Source of the DNA: an uncultured Eubacterium sp.
GTDB taxonomy: Bacteria > Bacillota > Clostridia > Lachnospirales > Lachnospiraceae
NCBI GenBank assembly: GCA_910584245.1
Contig: CAJTZF010000019.1
Location: 1 to 47,960 of the forward strand
DNA: 47,960 nucleotides
Reading direction: 5' to 3'
Below, in pieces: positions 1 to 7,309 of the stretch (positions within the stretch are counted from its first letter, which is position 1; each line of letters begins with the position of its first letter). The notes under the pieces were generated by a model. The model did not search any database. It was not told the origin of the DNA and saw nothing but the letters and a program-made list of their open reading frames with translations. The translations under genes and the position numbers were made by a program.

Positions 1-72
1 TTTTTAGGAGAAAATTTTTCCCATTTTTCTATTGACATTTATTAGCTGGACTTCTCATTTTTTATTTATTCT

Positions 73-789
73 TTACTTTTTCTCTCCGTAATCCAAAACC
101 GTCTTCCAGATCACCCGCTGCAGCTCCAACGATGTACGGGGATCGTAGTCCTCGTCCAGAAGCTCATTGTTTGAAATAACCCGCACCGCCACACACGGCA
201 CACCACAGTCACGGCACACAGAATAGACGGCAAAGCTCTCCATGTCCTCGCTGTCATTTCCAAACTTGTCATGAAGCCATAAAATGCGGTCTTTTTCTTT
301 ACTGAACAAATCACCGCTGCCGAGTGTTCCTGTAATAACCTTTCCTGTCTTTGTCTCAGTACCAATTCCATTCTGAAACACACGAACCAGTTCCGGATCC
401 GCCTCAACGTACTCGGTCGCCATCCCGGCCCAGTCTTCCACTGCCATCCCCTCGCCAAACCCGCGTTTCTTCATCTCCAGGGAGTGAACATTGACCGCCC
501 GCCGCCCAATAACGATATCCCCGCTTGTTAATTCCATAACCTGGGCTCCGGCGGTCCCCTGGTTCACGATACAATCCGGGTGAAATTCATAAATCGCCGC
601 CGTCGTCGCCATAGCCGCATTCACCATTCCCATCCGCGTCAGCTGCAAAATAATCTCGAGCCCGCCACAATGAGAGAGATAAAAAGAACATTCATTTTTG
701 CTGACTACAGGCACATCCGAAAAACATGCCTGTTCTAAATAGAAACAAATTTCACTCGGAACAGCGCCCTGTATCAAAATCCTCTTCAT
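73..789 (-). CDS. MTA/SAH-nucleosidase-like purine nucleosidase (phosphorylase superfamily)
   Basis: This 238-residue protein belongs to the PNP/UDP phosphorylase superfamily, whose members split the N-glycosidic bond of nucleosides such as 5'-methylthioadenosine or S-adenosylhomocysteine. The start is the ATG at 787-789, preceded by AGGGGGG; an in-frame ATG 12 codons upstream has no such site. Visible motifs are NQGTAG (about residues 76-81) and DMESFAVYS (about 182-190), the Met-Glu ribose-binding strand. The position that is Asp in classical MTA/SAH nucleosidases (ISD) is Asn here (ISN, about 205-207), so adenine specificity should not be assumed. It follows fabH by about 100 bp and may be co-transcribed. 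Family assignment is firm; substrate is inferred. Confidence 0.82.
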   Translation of the reverse strand: MKRILIQGAVPSEICFYLEQACFSDVPVVSKNECSFYLSHCGGLEIILQLTRMGMVNAAMATTAAIYEFHPDCIVNQGTAGAQVMELTSGDIVIGRRAVNVHSLEMKKRGFGEGMAVEDWAGMATEYVEADPELVRVFQNGIGTETKTGKVITGTLGSGDLFSKEKDRILWLHDKFGNDSEDMESFAVYSVCRDCGVPCVAVRVISNNELLDEDYDPRTSLELQRVIWKTVLDYGEKK

Positions 790-887
790 AGGTCCCCCCT
801 CTTCTTCCCGTTCAAAAAAATACAAGTTTTACACTATGTTTTTCCTCAAGTTTGCTTGCAAACTTGCAAGGCGATGCCCCGTCGCCA

Positions 888-1862
888 TTACCATTCAATC
901 AGCGTCGCACCCCACGTCAGGCCGCCGCCAAATCCAGACAATACAATTTTATCCCCCTCTTCTAAGAGGTTATTCCGGTTAATCTCATCTAAAAGAATCG
1001 GAATACTAGCCGACGAAGTATTTCCATAGTGGTCCAGGTTCATCGGGATTTTATCCATACTGACCTTAAGCCGCTTGGCAATCAATTCAAGTATTCTCCT
1101 GTTTGCCTGGTGAAGAATATAAAATTTCACATCATCGGCCTCCAAACCAGTCTTTTTTAAGACGTATTTTATATATTTCGGTACCGTGGATACGGCGAAC
1201 CGAAATACGGACTGGCCGTTCATCTGGATATAGTCTTTTTTTCTCCTGCTCTTATGAAATGGGTTCTGGATCCCCCTGCCCTTACAAGTAATAACATCTC
1301 CCTGGTTTCCGTCGGACCCGGTTACACTGGCAAGTATACCGCCGCTGCCCTCCACCCTTTGAAGCACAGCAGCACCCGCACCATCGCCAAATAAAATACA
1401 TGTGCTGCGGTCTGACCAGTTTACCTCCCTGGACAATGTCTCTGCCCCAATAATAAGCGCCGTCCGGGCCATTCCCATCTCTAGATAAGCGTCCGCTGTA
1501 TTGAGAGAGAACAGAAAACCAGAACAGGCGGCGTTCAGATCAAAACAAGTGGCCCGGATCGCTCCGATTTCACCCTGCACCTGACATGCCGTACTTGGCA
1601 CATATGTATCCGCAGATGTCGTAGCTACTATAATGAGATCCAGTTCCTCCGCAGAAATACCGGAATTCTCCAGCGCTGCCCTGGCTGCCTTTGCCGCCAT
1701 AAATGAGGTTCCCTCCTTACTTCCACTTGACAAATGCCTCTCCTTAATTCCTGTGCGCTGGCGGATCCACTCATCATCCGTATCGACAATTGTAGACAGA
1801 AAGTGATTGTCTGCCACATTTTCTGGTACATAGCTACCAGTTCCAATTATTTTAACTGCCAT
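888..1862 (-). CDS. fabH: beta-ketoacyl-ACP synthase III
   Basis: FabH condenses acetyl-CoA (or a branched starter) with malonyl-ACP to begin fatty acid synthesis in the cytoplasm. The 324-residue length is normal. The catalytic triad is visible: Cys113 in AACSGF, His251 in HQANRR and Asn281 in YGNTSS. The C-terminus carries the conserved GFGGGLTWGA motif. The start has a good upstream GGAGGAGAGAGT site. The gene stands apart from any other fab gene in this window; the rest of the elongation cluster must lie elsewhere. A TTTGG-N3-CCAAA palindrome sits in its leader about 25 bases before the ATG and may be an operator. Assignment is secure. Confidence 0.95.
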   Translation of the reverse strand: MAVKIIGTGSYVPENVADNHFLSTIVDTDDEWIRQRTGIKERHLSSGSKEGTSFMAAKAARAALENSGISAEELDLIIVATTSADTYVPSTACQVQGEIGAIRATCFDLNAACSGFLFSLNTADAYLEMGMARTALIIGAETLSREVNWSDRSTCILFGDGAGAAVLQRVEGSGGILASVTGSDGNQGDVITCKGRGIQNPFHKSRRKKDYIQMNGQSVFRFAVSTVPKYIKYVLKKTGLEADDVKFYILHQANRRILELIAKRLKVSMDKIPMNLDHYGNTSSASIPILLDEINRNNLLEEGDKIVLSGFGGGLTWGATLIEW

Positions 1863-1873
1863 ACTCTCTCCTC

Positions 1874-1900
1874 CAATTATATGATTTGGTTTCCAAAACC
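1874..1900 (-). promoter_or_regulatory. palindrome in the fabH leader, possible operator
   Basis: A TTTGG-TTT-CCAAA dyad lies just upstream of the fabH ribosome binding site. On the minus strand a TACTAT hexamer, a possible -10 element, lies a few bases upstream of it; the matching -35 is poor. Fatty acid genes in Bacillota are usually repressed by FapR or FabT; the sequence does not match either consensus well enough to name one. This is a visible dyad with an inferred role. Confidence 0.3.
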
Positions 1901-1941
1901 ACCTATAGTAGTTTTAAGAAAAATTCCCCAAAACCAAATAC

Positions 1942-1969
1942 AAGAGAGCCATTGTTCTGGCCCTCTTGA
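1942..1969 (-). terminator. probable terminator after efp
   Basis: The arms AAGAG-N-GCCA and TGGC-N-CTCTT form a 9-bp stem with one internal mismatch and a short loop, placed between the efp stop codon and the fabH start. The following bases on the minus strand are moderately T-rich rather than a clean T-run, so termination may be partial. Confidence 0.45.
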
Positions 1970-2012
1970 GTCTTACACAAATATCCACCCATAAAAACGA
2001 TCGACTTCTATA

Positions 2013-2570
2013 TTAGATACGTTTTAAATACTCCCCGGTACGCGTATCAATCTGAATCACGTCACCCTGGTTTACGAAAATCGGAACATTCACTTGTGCC
2101 CCGGTCTCCACCGTCGCCGGTTTCGTCACGTTTGTAGCCGTATCGCCTTTCACTCCCGGCTCAGTCTCTGTAACTTCCAGCTCGGCAAACATCGGCGGCT
2201 CCACAGAGAAAATATTTCCTTTGTAGGAAACCATTTTCACCATGTCATTTTCCTTTACAAACTTCATCGCCTCTCCAATTGCCTCTTCTGTCAGGGCAAT
2301 CTGGTCGTATGTCTCCATATCCATAAAGTTGTACATATCACCCTCGGCGTACAAATACTGCATTTCCTTTTTATCAATATGCGCCTGCGGGTATTTTTCT
2401 GTAGGGCGGAACGTTTTCTCCACCACACCGCCGTCCACTACATTCTTTAATTTGGTCCGGACAAATGCTGCTCCCTTGCCCGGTTTTACATGCTGAAATT
2501 CAATAATCTGAAAAACGGTCCCATCTATCTCAATCGTCAACCCGTTTTTAAAATCTCCTGCTGAAATCAT
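2013..2570 (-). CDS. efp: translation elongation factor P
   Basis: EF-P binds ribosomes stalled at polyproline stretches and promotes peptide bond formation. The 185-residue length is standard. The start is the ATG at 2568-2570 with an AGGAGG site; an upstream in-frame extension lacks a binding site and does not resemble EF-P. The loop HVKPGKG puts the conserved modifiable lysine at residue 32, the position modified in Bacillus EF-P. Three beta-barrel domains are expected, and the C-terminus has the usual IDTRTGEYLKR ending. It is transcribed from its own promoter. Several proteins in this window contain proline runs, for example the FtsA-like protein and the GH43 linker, and are plausible EF-P clients by inference. 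Confidence 0.97.
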   Translation of the reverse strand: MISAGDFKNGLTIEIDGTVFQIIEFQHVKPGKGAAFVRTKLKNVVDGGVVEKTFRPTEKYPQAHIDKKEMQYLYAEGDMYNFMDMETYDQIALTEEAIGEAMKFVKENDMVKMVSYKGNIFSVEPPMFAELEVTETEPGVKGDTATNVTKPATVETGAQVNVPIFVNQGDVIQIDTRTGEYLKRI

Positions 2571-2657
2571 GTTCAGTTCCTCCTGCTTTTTTATAGTGAG
2601 GGAAATGCAAACATCTCCGTCCTTTATGAATGTTTCAGTACATCTATTCCCTATTTT

Positions 2658-2685
2658 ATTATATCCAGGCAAATATTTCAAGCAA
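2658..2685 (-). promoter_or_regulatory. promoter of efp
   Basis: On the minus strand TTGCTT (2680-2685) is followed after 16 bases by a perfect TATAAT (2658-2663). This predicts a leader of about 80 bases before the efp start codon. It is a sigma-A-type match read from sequence only. Confidence 0.6.
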
Positions 2686-2689
2686 AACT

Positions 2690-3232
2690 TTATTTTTTAC
2701 GAATTTCCAGGTTCTTATAAGCGAGCACTCCCGCAATCGTTTTTGCGTCGGTAATCTCACCGGAATAAATCATCTCTTCAATTTCCTCAATCGAATGGCG
2801 CTCAATATATACAAATTCGTCCTCATCCAAAAGCTGCCGCGATGGAATAAGGTTTTTCGCATAGTAGACGGCAATCCTTTCACTTGTATAAGCAGCCGCC
2901 GTATTCACATCAATGAGATGGTGGATATCATCCGAACGGTATCCCGTCTCTTCCTCCAGCTCTCTTGCCGCACAGACCTTGAAATCTTCCTCTGCGCTAT
3001 CCCTGCCGCCCGCCGGAATTTCCAGCATGATATCGTCAATCGCGCCCCGGTACTGTCTCACCATCAATATCTTTCCTTCTTCGTCCACCGGAACTACTGC
3101 AGCCGCCCCCTTGTGCTCAATATGGTCCCAGTGCGCGATATTTCCGTTTGGCACCTTGACGTCCAGCGTATAAAAATCGACGATGGCGCCCCGGTGCTCT
3201 AACGTACGGTTTATAATCTCAAACTTTTTCAA
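2690..3232 (-). CDS. NUDIX hydrolase, ADP-ribose pyrophosphatase-like
   Basis: This NUDIX protein of about 180 residues probably hydrolyses ADP-ribose or a similar nucleoside diphosphate to AMP plus a phosphosugar. The Nudix box is complete, running from GGRDSAEEDF to RELEEETGY, and is preceded by the AVV-VRQYRGA strand typical of the ADP-ribose group. I place the start at the TTG at 3230-3232 because AAAGGAGAGG lies six bases upstream. The alternative ATG at 3260-3262 overlaps the pepD stop and has no binding site. It is the last gene of the polA-to-nudix run. Substrate is inferred from family resemblance. Confidence 0.88.
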   Translation of the reverse strand: MKKFEIINRTLEHRGAIVDFYTLDVKVPNGNIAHWDHIEHKGAAAVVPVDEEGKILMVRQYRGAIDDIMLEIPAGGRDSAEEDFKVCAARELEEETGYRSDDIHHLIDVNTAAAYTSERIAVYYAKNLIPSRQLLDEDEFVYIERHSIEEIEEMIYSGEITDAKTIAGVLAYKNLEIRKK

Positions 3233-3262
3233 CTTTATCCTCTCCTTTTCCTTCCTCCACAT

Positions 3263-4714
3263 CTAAGCCAGTTTTTCCAACACCCGGAGTATATAATCAA
3301 AATTATTGCGCGCAGACGATATACACAGGCGCTCATTAACAGTATGGATGCCCTCTATTTCCGGACCGACGGAAACGATGTCCAGTCCCGGCATTTTTTC
3401 TGATAAAATACCGCACTCCAGCCCGGCATGGATGCCCTCTACCCGCGGTTCCCTGCCAAAGCAGCTGTAAAACTCCTGAACCATCAAATCCCGCAGTCTT
3501 GAATCCTTCCGGTAATCCCATGCCGGATACTCTCCGCGTATTTTCACTGTCTGGCACACCCCGTCGCCGGCGACCCGGCTTGCCAGCATCGTAAGCTTAT
3601 CAATCATATACTGTCGGTACCCCTTCTTTTGGCTGCGCACAGAAAACCCGAATTTTATACCTGAGACATCTGTCCGGGCCACCCCCATATTCAATGAACT
3701 CTCTACCATGCCCGGCACGTCGCCGGACATTACCTGGACACCCGTGATCGTCAGATTCAAAAAGGCGAGTACCGCCTCTGTAAAGGCCCTATCAAAACAG
3801 GACTTCTCTATCTCTTCCGGCCCTGCGGCCCCGATCGAGAGTGCAGGCTCATGCGACGCGAGTTCCGCCATCAGCTCATCTGCCAAATCTGACAGACATC
3901 TGTTCAATCCGTCCGCATCTCCGGCACAACAAATATGGGCCGACGCCGCATTCGTTATGACATTGTCTTTGTCTCCGCCCTCAAACGAACCGAGATAAAA
4001 CGGATAACGCGTATATGCCCTCGCCAGAAGACGGCCAAGCAAAATAGATGCATTTAGTGGGTGCCGGTGGATCTCCGTCCCCGAATGGCCGCCCGCCAAA
4101 CCGCTTACGGACACCTCAAACCAGCTGCCTTTTCGTTCTATACGGGAACCGGTAAATTCTATATCGACCGTCGCTCCCCCGGCGCAGCTGACGAGAAGAA
4201 CCCCCTCTTCCTCGTTGTCGATATTGATCAGCATACCCGCCTTCAAATCCGACGTATCGAGAGCAGCGGCACCATCCATACCCACTTCCTCATCCGTTGT
4301 AAACACGGCCTCCAGAGGCGGGTGCGTATACTCCTTGCTATCCAGCACTGCAAGCATATAAGCGAGCGCAATTCCATCGTCGCCGCCGAGCGTCGTCCCC
4401 TCTGAATAAATATAATCGCCGTCAATGCGAAGAGGAAGTCCCTCTTTCAAAAAATCATGTCTGCCGTCCGCACTGACACATACCATATCCATATGTCCTT
4501 GCAGCATAACGGGCTCCGTACTTGTTCCGCCTCCGCACGCCGTTTTTTTTATCACCACATTGTAAGCCTCATCCGCCCGGTATTCGAGGCCGCGCTTTTT
4601 GGCAAAATCAACGAGATAGGCGCTGATCTTTTCGTTGTGGCGCGATCCCCTGGGCACATTCGAAATTTCCTCAAAATAAGTAAAGATCTTTTTATAGTCG
4701 ATGTTCTCTAACAT
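3263..4714 (-). CDS. pepD: aminoacyl-histidine dipeptidase, M20 family (PepD)
   Basis: PepD is a cytosolic zinc dipeptidase (beta-Ala-His/Xaa-His dipeptidase) that recycles small peptides. At 483 residues it has the expected length. Metal-binding motifs of the M20 family are visible: GHMDMVC (about 71-77), GGDDGIALA (about 113-121), TDEEVGMDGA (about 139-148) and INIDNEEEG (about 163-171); the late HAGLECG supplies a further ligand. The N-terminus NVPRGSRHNEK is characteristic of PepD. An AGGAGGG site precedes the start. The stop codon abuts the nudix ORF, suggesting co-transcription. Confidence 0.94.
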   Translation of the reverse strand: MLENIDYKKIFTYFEEISNVPRGSRHNEKISAYLVDFAKKRGLEYRADEAYNVVIKKTACGGGTSTEPVMLQGHMDMVCVSADGRHDFLKEGLPLRIDGDYIYSEGTTLGGDDGIALAYMLAVLDSKEYTHPPLEAVFTTDEEVGMDGAAALDTSDLKAGMLINIDNEEEGVLLVSCAGGATVDIEFTGSRIERKGSWFEVSVSGLAGGHSGTEIHRHPLNASILLGRLLARAYTRYPFYLGSFEGGDKDNVITNAASAHICCAGDADGLNRCLSDLADELMAELASHEPALSIGAAGPEEIEKSCFDRAFTEAVLAFLNLTITGVQVMSGDVPGMVESSLNMGVARTDVSGIKFGFSVRSQKKGYRQYMIDKLTMLASRVAGDGVCQTVKIRGEYPAWDYRKDSRLRDLMVQEFYSCFGREPRVEGIHAGLECGILSEKMPGLDIVSVGPEIEGIHTVNERLCISSARNNFDYILRVLEKLA

Positions 4715-4785
4715 AAGAACCCTCCTTTCGCTATACCTATTGTATCAAGATTTTCCAAATATATGCCCTCGTTCATGCGCACCAC

Positions 4786-6150
4786 TTAATTTTTAAAGCT
4801 GTGGATCGGAGCGGGAATTCTCCCCTTCCGGTTGACAAAATCATCACAGCCAAACTTATTTACCGGCATAATCGGCGCATAACCGAGAAGTCCCCCAAAT
4901 TCGGCCCGTTCGCCAACCGTTTTCCCCTGCACCGGAATGATGCGGACCGCCGTCGTCTTTTGATTTACCATGCCAATTGCCATTTCGTCTGCCAAAATAC
5001 CAGCAATTGTTGTCTCTTTCGTATCGCCCGGAATGGCAATCATATCCAGCCCCACCGAGCAGACACACGTCATCGCCTCCAGCTTCTCCAACGTCAGCGC
5101 GCCCTCCGTCACCGCGTCAATCATTCCCTGGTCCTCGCTGACCGGAATAAATGCACCGCTCAGGCCGCCGACATAGGAAGAGGCCATGACGCCGCCCTTT
5201 TTCACCTGGTCATTCAACATAGCAAGGGCCGCCGTCGTCCCCGGCGCCCCCGCTCTCTCCAGTCCGAGCGCCTCAAATATTTCCGCAATGCTGTCGCCGA
5301 CAGCCGGCGTCGGCGCAAGCGACAGGTCAATAATGCCAAACGGCACACCGAGCCGTTTCGACGCCTCATAAGCTACCAGCTGGCCTACCCGGGTAATTTT
5401 AAACGCCGTCTTTTTGATTGTCTCGCACACTTTTCCAAAATCCGCACCGCGCACTTGCTCCAATGCGGTCTTGACAACACCGGGACCGCTGACGCCTACG
5501 TTAATAATCGCATCTCCCTCGGTCACCCCGTGAAATGCCCCCGCCATAAACGGATTGTCATCCGGCGCATTACAAAAGACGACCAGCTTTGCACAGCCGA
5601 GCGAATCGTTCTCCGCTGTGAGCGCTGCCGTCTCTTTGATCACTTTCCCCATAAGACGGACCGCATCCATATCCAGCCCCGTCTTTGTTGATCCAACATT
5701 AACGGAGCTGCACACCCGCTCCGTACTGGCAAGCGCTTTCGGGATAGAACAGATCAGATTACGGTCTGCTTCCGTCATTTTTTTCGACACGAGCGCCGTA
5801 TAGCCGCCGATAAAATTGACTCCAACCTTTTTAGCGGCGCGGTCGAGCGCCCCCGCAAGTTCCACAAAATCGTCCGGTGTCTTGCACGAAGATCCCCCGA
5901 CTAACGCCGCCGGCGTTACAGAAATACGCTTATTCACAATCGGAATGCCATATTCCTTACTAATTTCCTCGCCGGTTTCCACGAGTTTTTCCGCCATCGT
6001 CGTAATTTTATTATAAATATTTTCACACAGTTTGCCTAAATCGCTGTCCACACAATCCAGCAGGCTGATTCCCATCGTAATCGTCCGGACGTCAAGGTTC
6101 TCCTTGTCAATCATTCGATTTGTTTCAATGACTTCATTTATGTTTATCAC
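4786..6150 (-). CDS. UPF0210 family protein (PFL family, DUF711)
   Basis: This 454-residue protein belongs to the UPF0210/DUF711 family, whose biochemical role has not been settled to my knowledge. I place the start at GTG 6148-6150, giving the family's typical beginning MININEVIETN and standard length, with an AAAGGA site eight bases upstream. Glycine-rich conserved segments are seen, such as LVGGSSC, NFIGGYTALV, ASSYVGGLSGAF and FGGLLGYAPIMP. The neighbour just upstream is an ACT-domain UPF0237 protein, and the two are regularly found side by side, which suggests a small-molecule-controlled activity. The family call is firm; function is unknown. Confidence 0.92.
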   Translation of the reverse strand: MININEVIETNRMIDKENLDVRTITMGISLLDCVDSDLGKLCENIYNKITTMAEKLVETGEEISKEYGIPIVNKRISVTPAALVGGSSCKTPDDFVELAGALDRAAKKVGVNFIGGYTALVSKKMTEADRNLICSIPKALASTERVCSSVNVGSTKTGLDMDAVRLMGKVIKETAALTAENDSLGCAKLVVFCNAPDDNPFMAGAFHGVTEGDAIINVGVSGPGVVKTALEQVRGADFGKVCETIKKTAFKITRVGQLVAYEASKRLGVPFGIIDLSLAPTPAVGDSIAEIFEALGLERAGAPGTTAALAMLNDQVKKGGVMASSYVGGLSGAFIPVSEDQGMIDAVTEGALTLEKLEAMTCVCSVGLDMIAIPGDTKETTIAGILADEMAIGMVNQKTTAVRIIPVQGKTVGERAEFGGLLGYAPIMPVNKFGCDDFVNRKGRIPAPIHSFKN

Positions 6151-6187
6151 AGCCTGGTTCCTTTCCTTCCTCAAAAAATATATGCCC

Positions 6188-6460
6188 TTAAATCCGGTGC
6201 ATCATGTCAAAAATATCCTCCCTCTGAACCCGGATCAGACAGTGAATTTCCTTTCCGAGTTCTTCAAGTTCCTCCGAGATTTCCACAAAATTTTTCGAAC
6301 ATAAATCTGTATTCACAATCATCATCATATTAAAAAAACCATCAACGATCGTCTGCGAAATATCAAGTATATTAATTCCATGATCGGAAAGATACGTACA
6401 TACCTTCGCAATAATTCCCACGCTGTCTTTTCCTACGACAGTAATAATCGTCTTTTTCAT
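6188..6460 (-). CDS. ACT domain protein, UPF0237 family
   Basis: A 90-residue single ACT domain: the segment ITVVGKDSVGIIAKVC followed by NILDISQTI is the classic ACT ligand-binding loop and helix. Such stand-alone ACT proteins usually bind an amino acid and regulate a partner. It lies 37 bases upstream of the UPF0210 gene, its habitual partner, so a joint regulator/enzyme pair is likely by inference. The ligand is unknown. Confidence 0.93.
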   Translation of the reverse strand: MKKTIITVVGKDSVGIIAKVCTYLSDHGINILDISQTIVDGFFNMMMIVNTDLCSKNFVEISEELEELGKEIHCLIRVQREDIFDMMHRI

Positions 6461-6476
6461 ATCTGTCTCCTATCTC

Positions 6477-7295
6477 TTAACCTTCCGGAATTACAATCGG
6501 CGACGTCGGTTCGTTCCGTCCCGCCACTCCGAGAAATAACTGGCTGATGTCCCAGCACCCCATCTGTTTTTCCTGTTCCAATTCATATTTCACCGTCTGG
6601 TAGGCAAGCTCGGGATAATTATTATCCTGGCTCAGATGTCCCAGCAAAATATACCGCAGCCGGTGATGAACGAGCCTTCGCAGCATTCTTCCGCACGCAT
6701 CATTGGATAAATGGCCCTCCTTGCCGAGAATACGAAGCTTTAACGAATAAGGGTAATATCCTGCCTGCAGCATATTGATATCGTGGTTAGCTTCGAGAAG
6801 AACACCGTCGCAGTCCTCTAAATGGGAAAAGGTATAATCTGTATACTCTCCCATGTCCGTTGCGACCGCCACTTTGCTCCCGCCATCCCGGATCGTATAA
6901 CAGACCGGTTCGGCCGCATCGTGGGAAATGGAAAAAGGCATAATTTCCATTCCTCCGACCGCCACTGGCACATCCGGCCTGACACACTGAAACAGTTCCT
7001 CTTCCACCCTGCCGCATTTTCCTCTTCCCAGTATGTAATCCATCGTTCCTTCCGTGGCATAGACCGGTATGTTGTACTTACGCAAAACCGGCCCTAGCCC
7101 ACTTATATGATCGGAGTGCTCATGTGTGATAAAAATTCCGTCAATCTGGTCAAAGGAAGTGTGTTCAAGCGCCAGTCCATCTTCCATCCGCTTCCTGCTG
7201 ATCCCTGCATCAATGAGCACTCCCCGGCCGGTCCTCCCCGAACCGACAAAAATGCTGTTCCCACTGCTCCCACTTGCAATACTGTAAAGTTTCAT
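6477..7295 (-). CDS. metallo-beta-lactamase-fold hydrolase, WalJ/YycJ-like
   Basis: A 272-residue metallo-beta-lactamase-fold protein. The zinc motif THEHSDHISG (about 56-65) is intact, as are later ligands in VATDMGEY, EANHD and GHLSQDNN. The beginning SIASGSSGNSIFVG is the signature of the YycJ/WalJ group, which in Bacillus accompanies the WalRK wall-homeostasis system and has been linked to DNA replication and repair nuclease activity. Here it is not beside walRK but in a run with polA, coaE and the FtsA-like gene, which fits a DNA-related role better. The group assignment is good; the substrate is inferred. Confidence 0.88.
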   Translation of the reverse strand: MKLYSIASGSSGNSIFVGSGRTGRGVLIDAGISRKRMEDGLALEHTSFDQIDGIFITHEHSDHISGLGPVLRKYNIPVYATEGTMDYILGRGKCGRVEEELFQCVRPDVPVAVGGMEIMPFSISHDAAEPVCYTIRDGGSKVAVATDMGEYTDYTFSHLEDCDGVLLEANHDINMLQAGYYPYSLKLRILGKEGHLSNDACGRMLRRLVHHRLRYILLGHLSQDNNYPELAYQTVKYELEQEKQMGCWDISQLFLGVAGRNEPTSPIVIPEG

Positions 7296-7309
7296 AATTA
7301 AGGCCTCAC

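Noticed and set aside
841..872. AAGTTTGC/GCAAACTT inverted repeat between fabH and the nucleosidase
   Set aside because: The loop is too tight and no T-run follows; too weak to call a terminator or operator.
4801..5691. 296-codon plus-strand open frame
   Set aside because: Shadow of the UPF0210 gene; Arg/His-rich composition typical of antisense frames.
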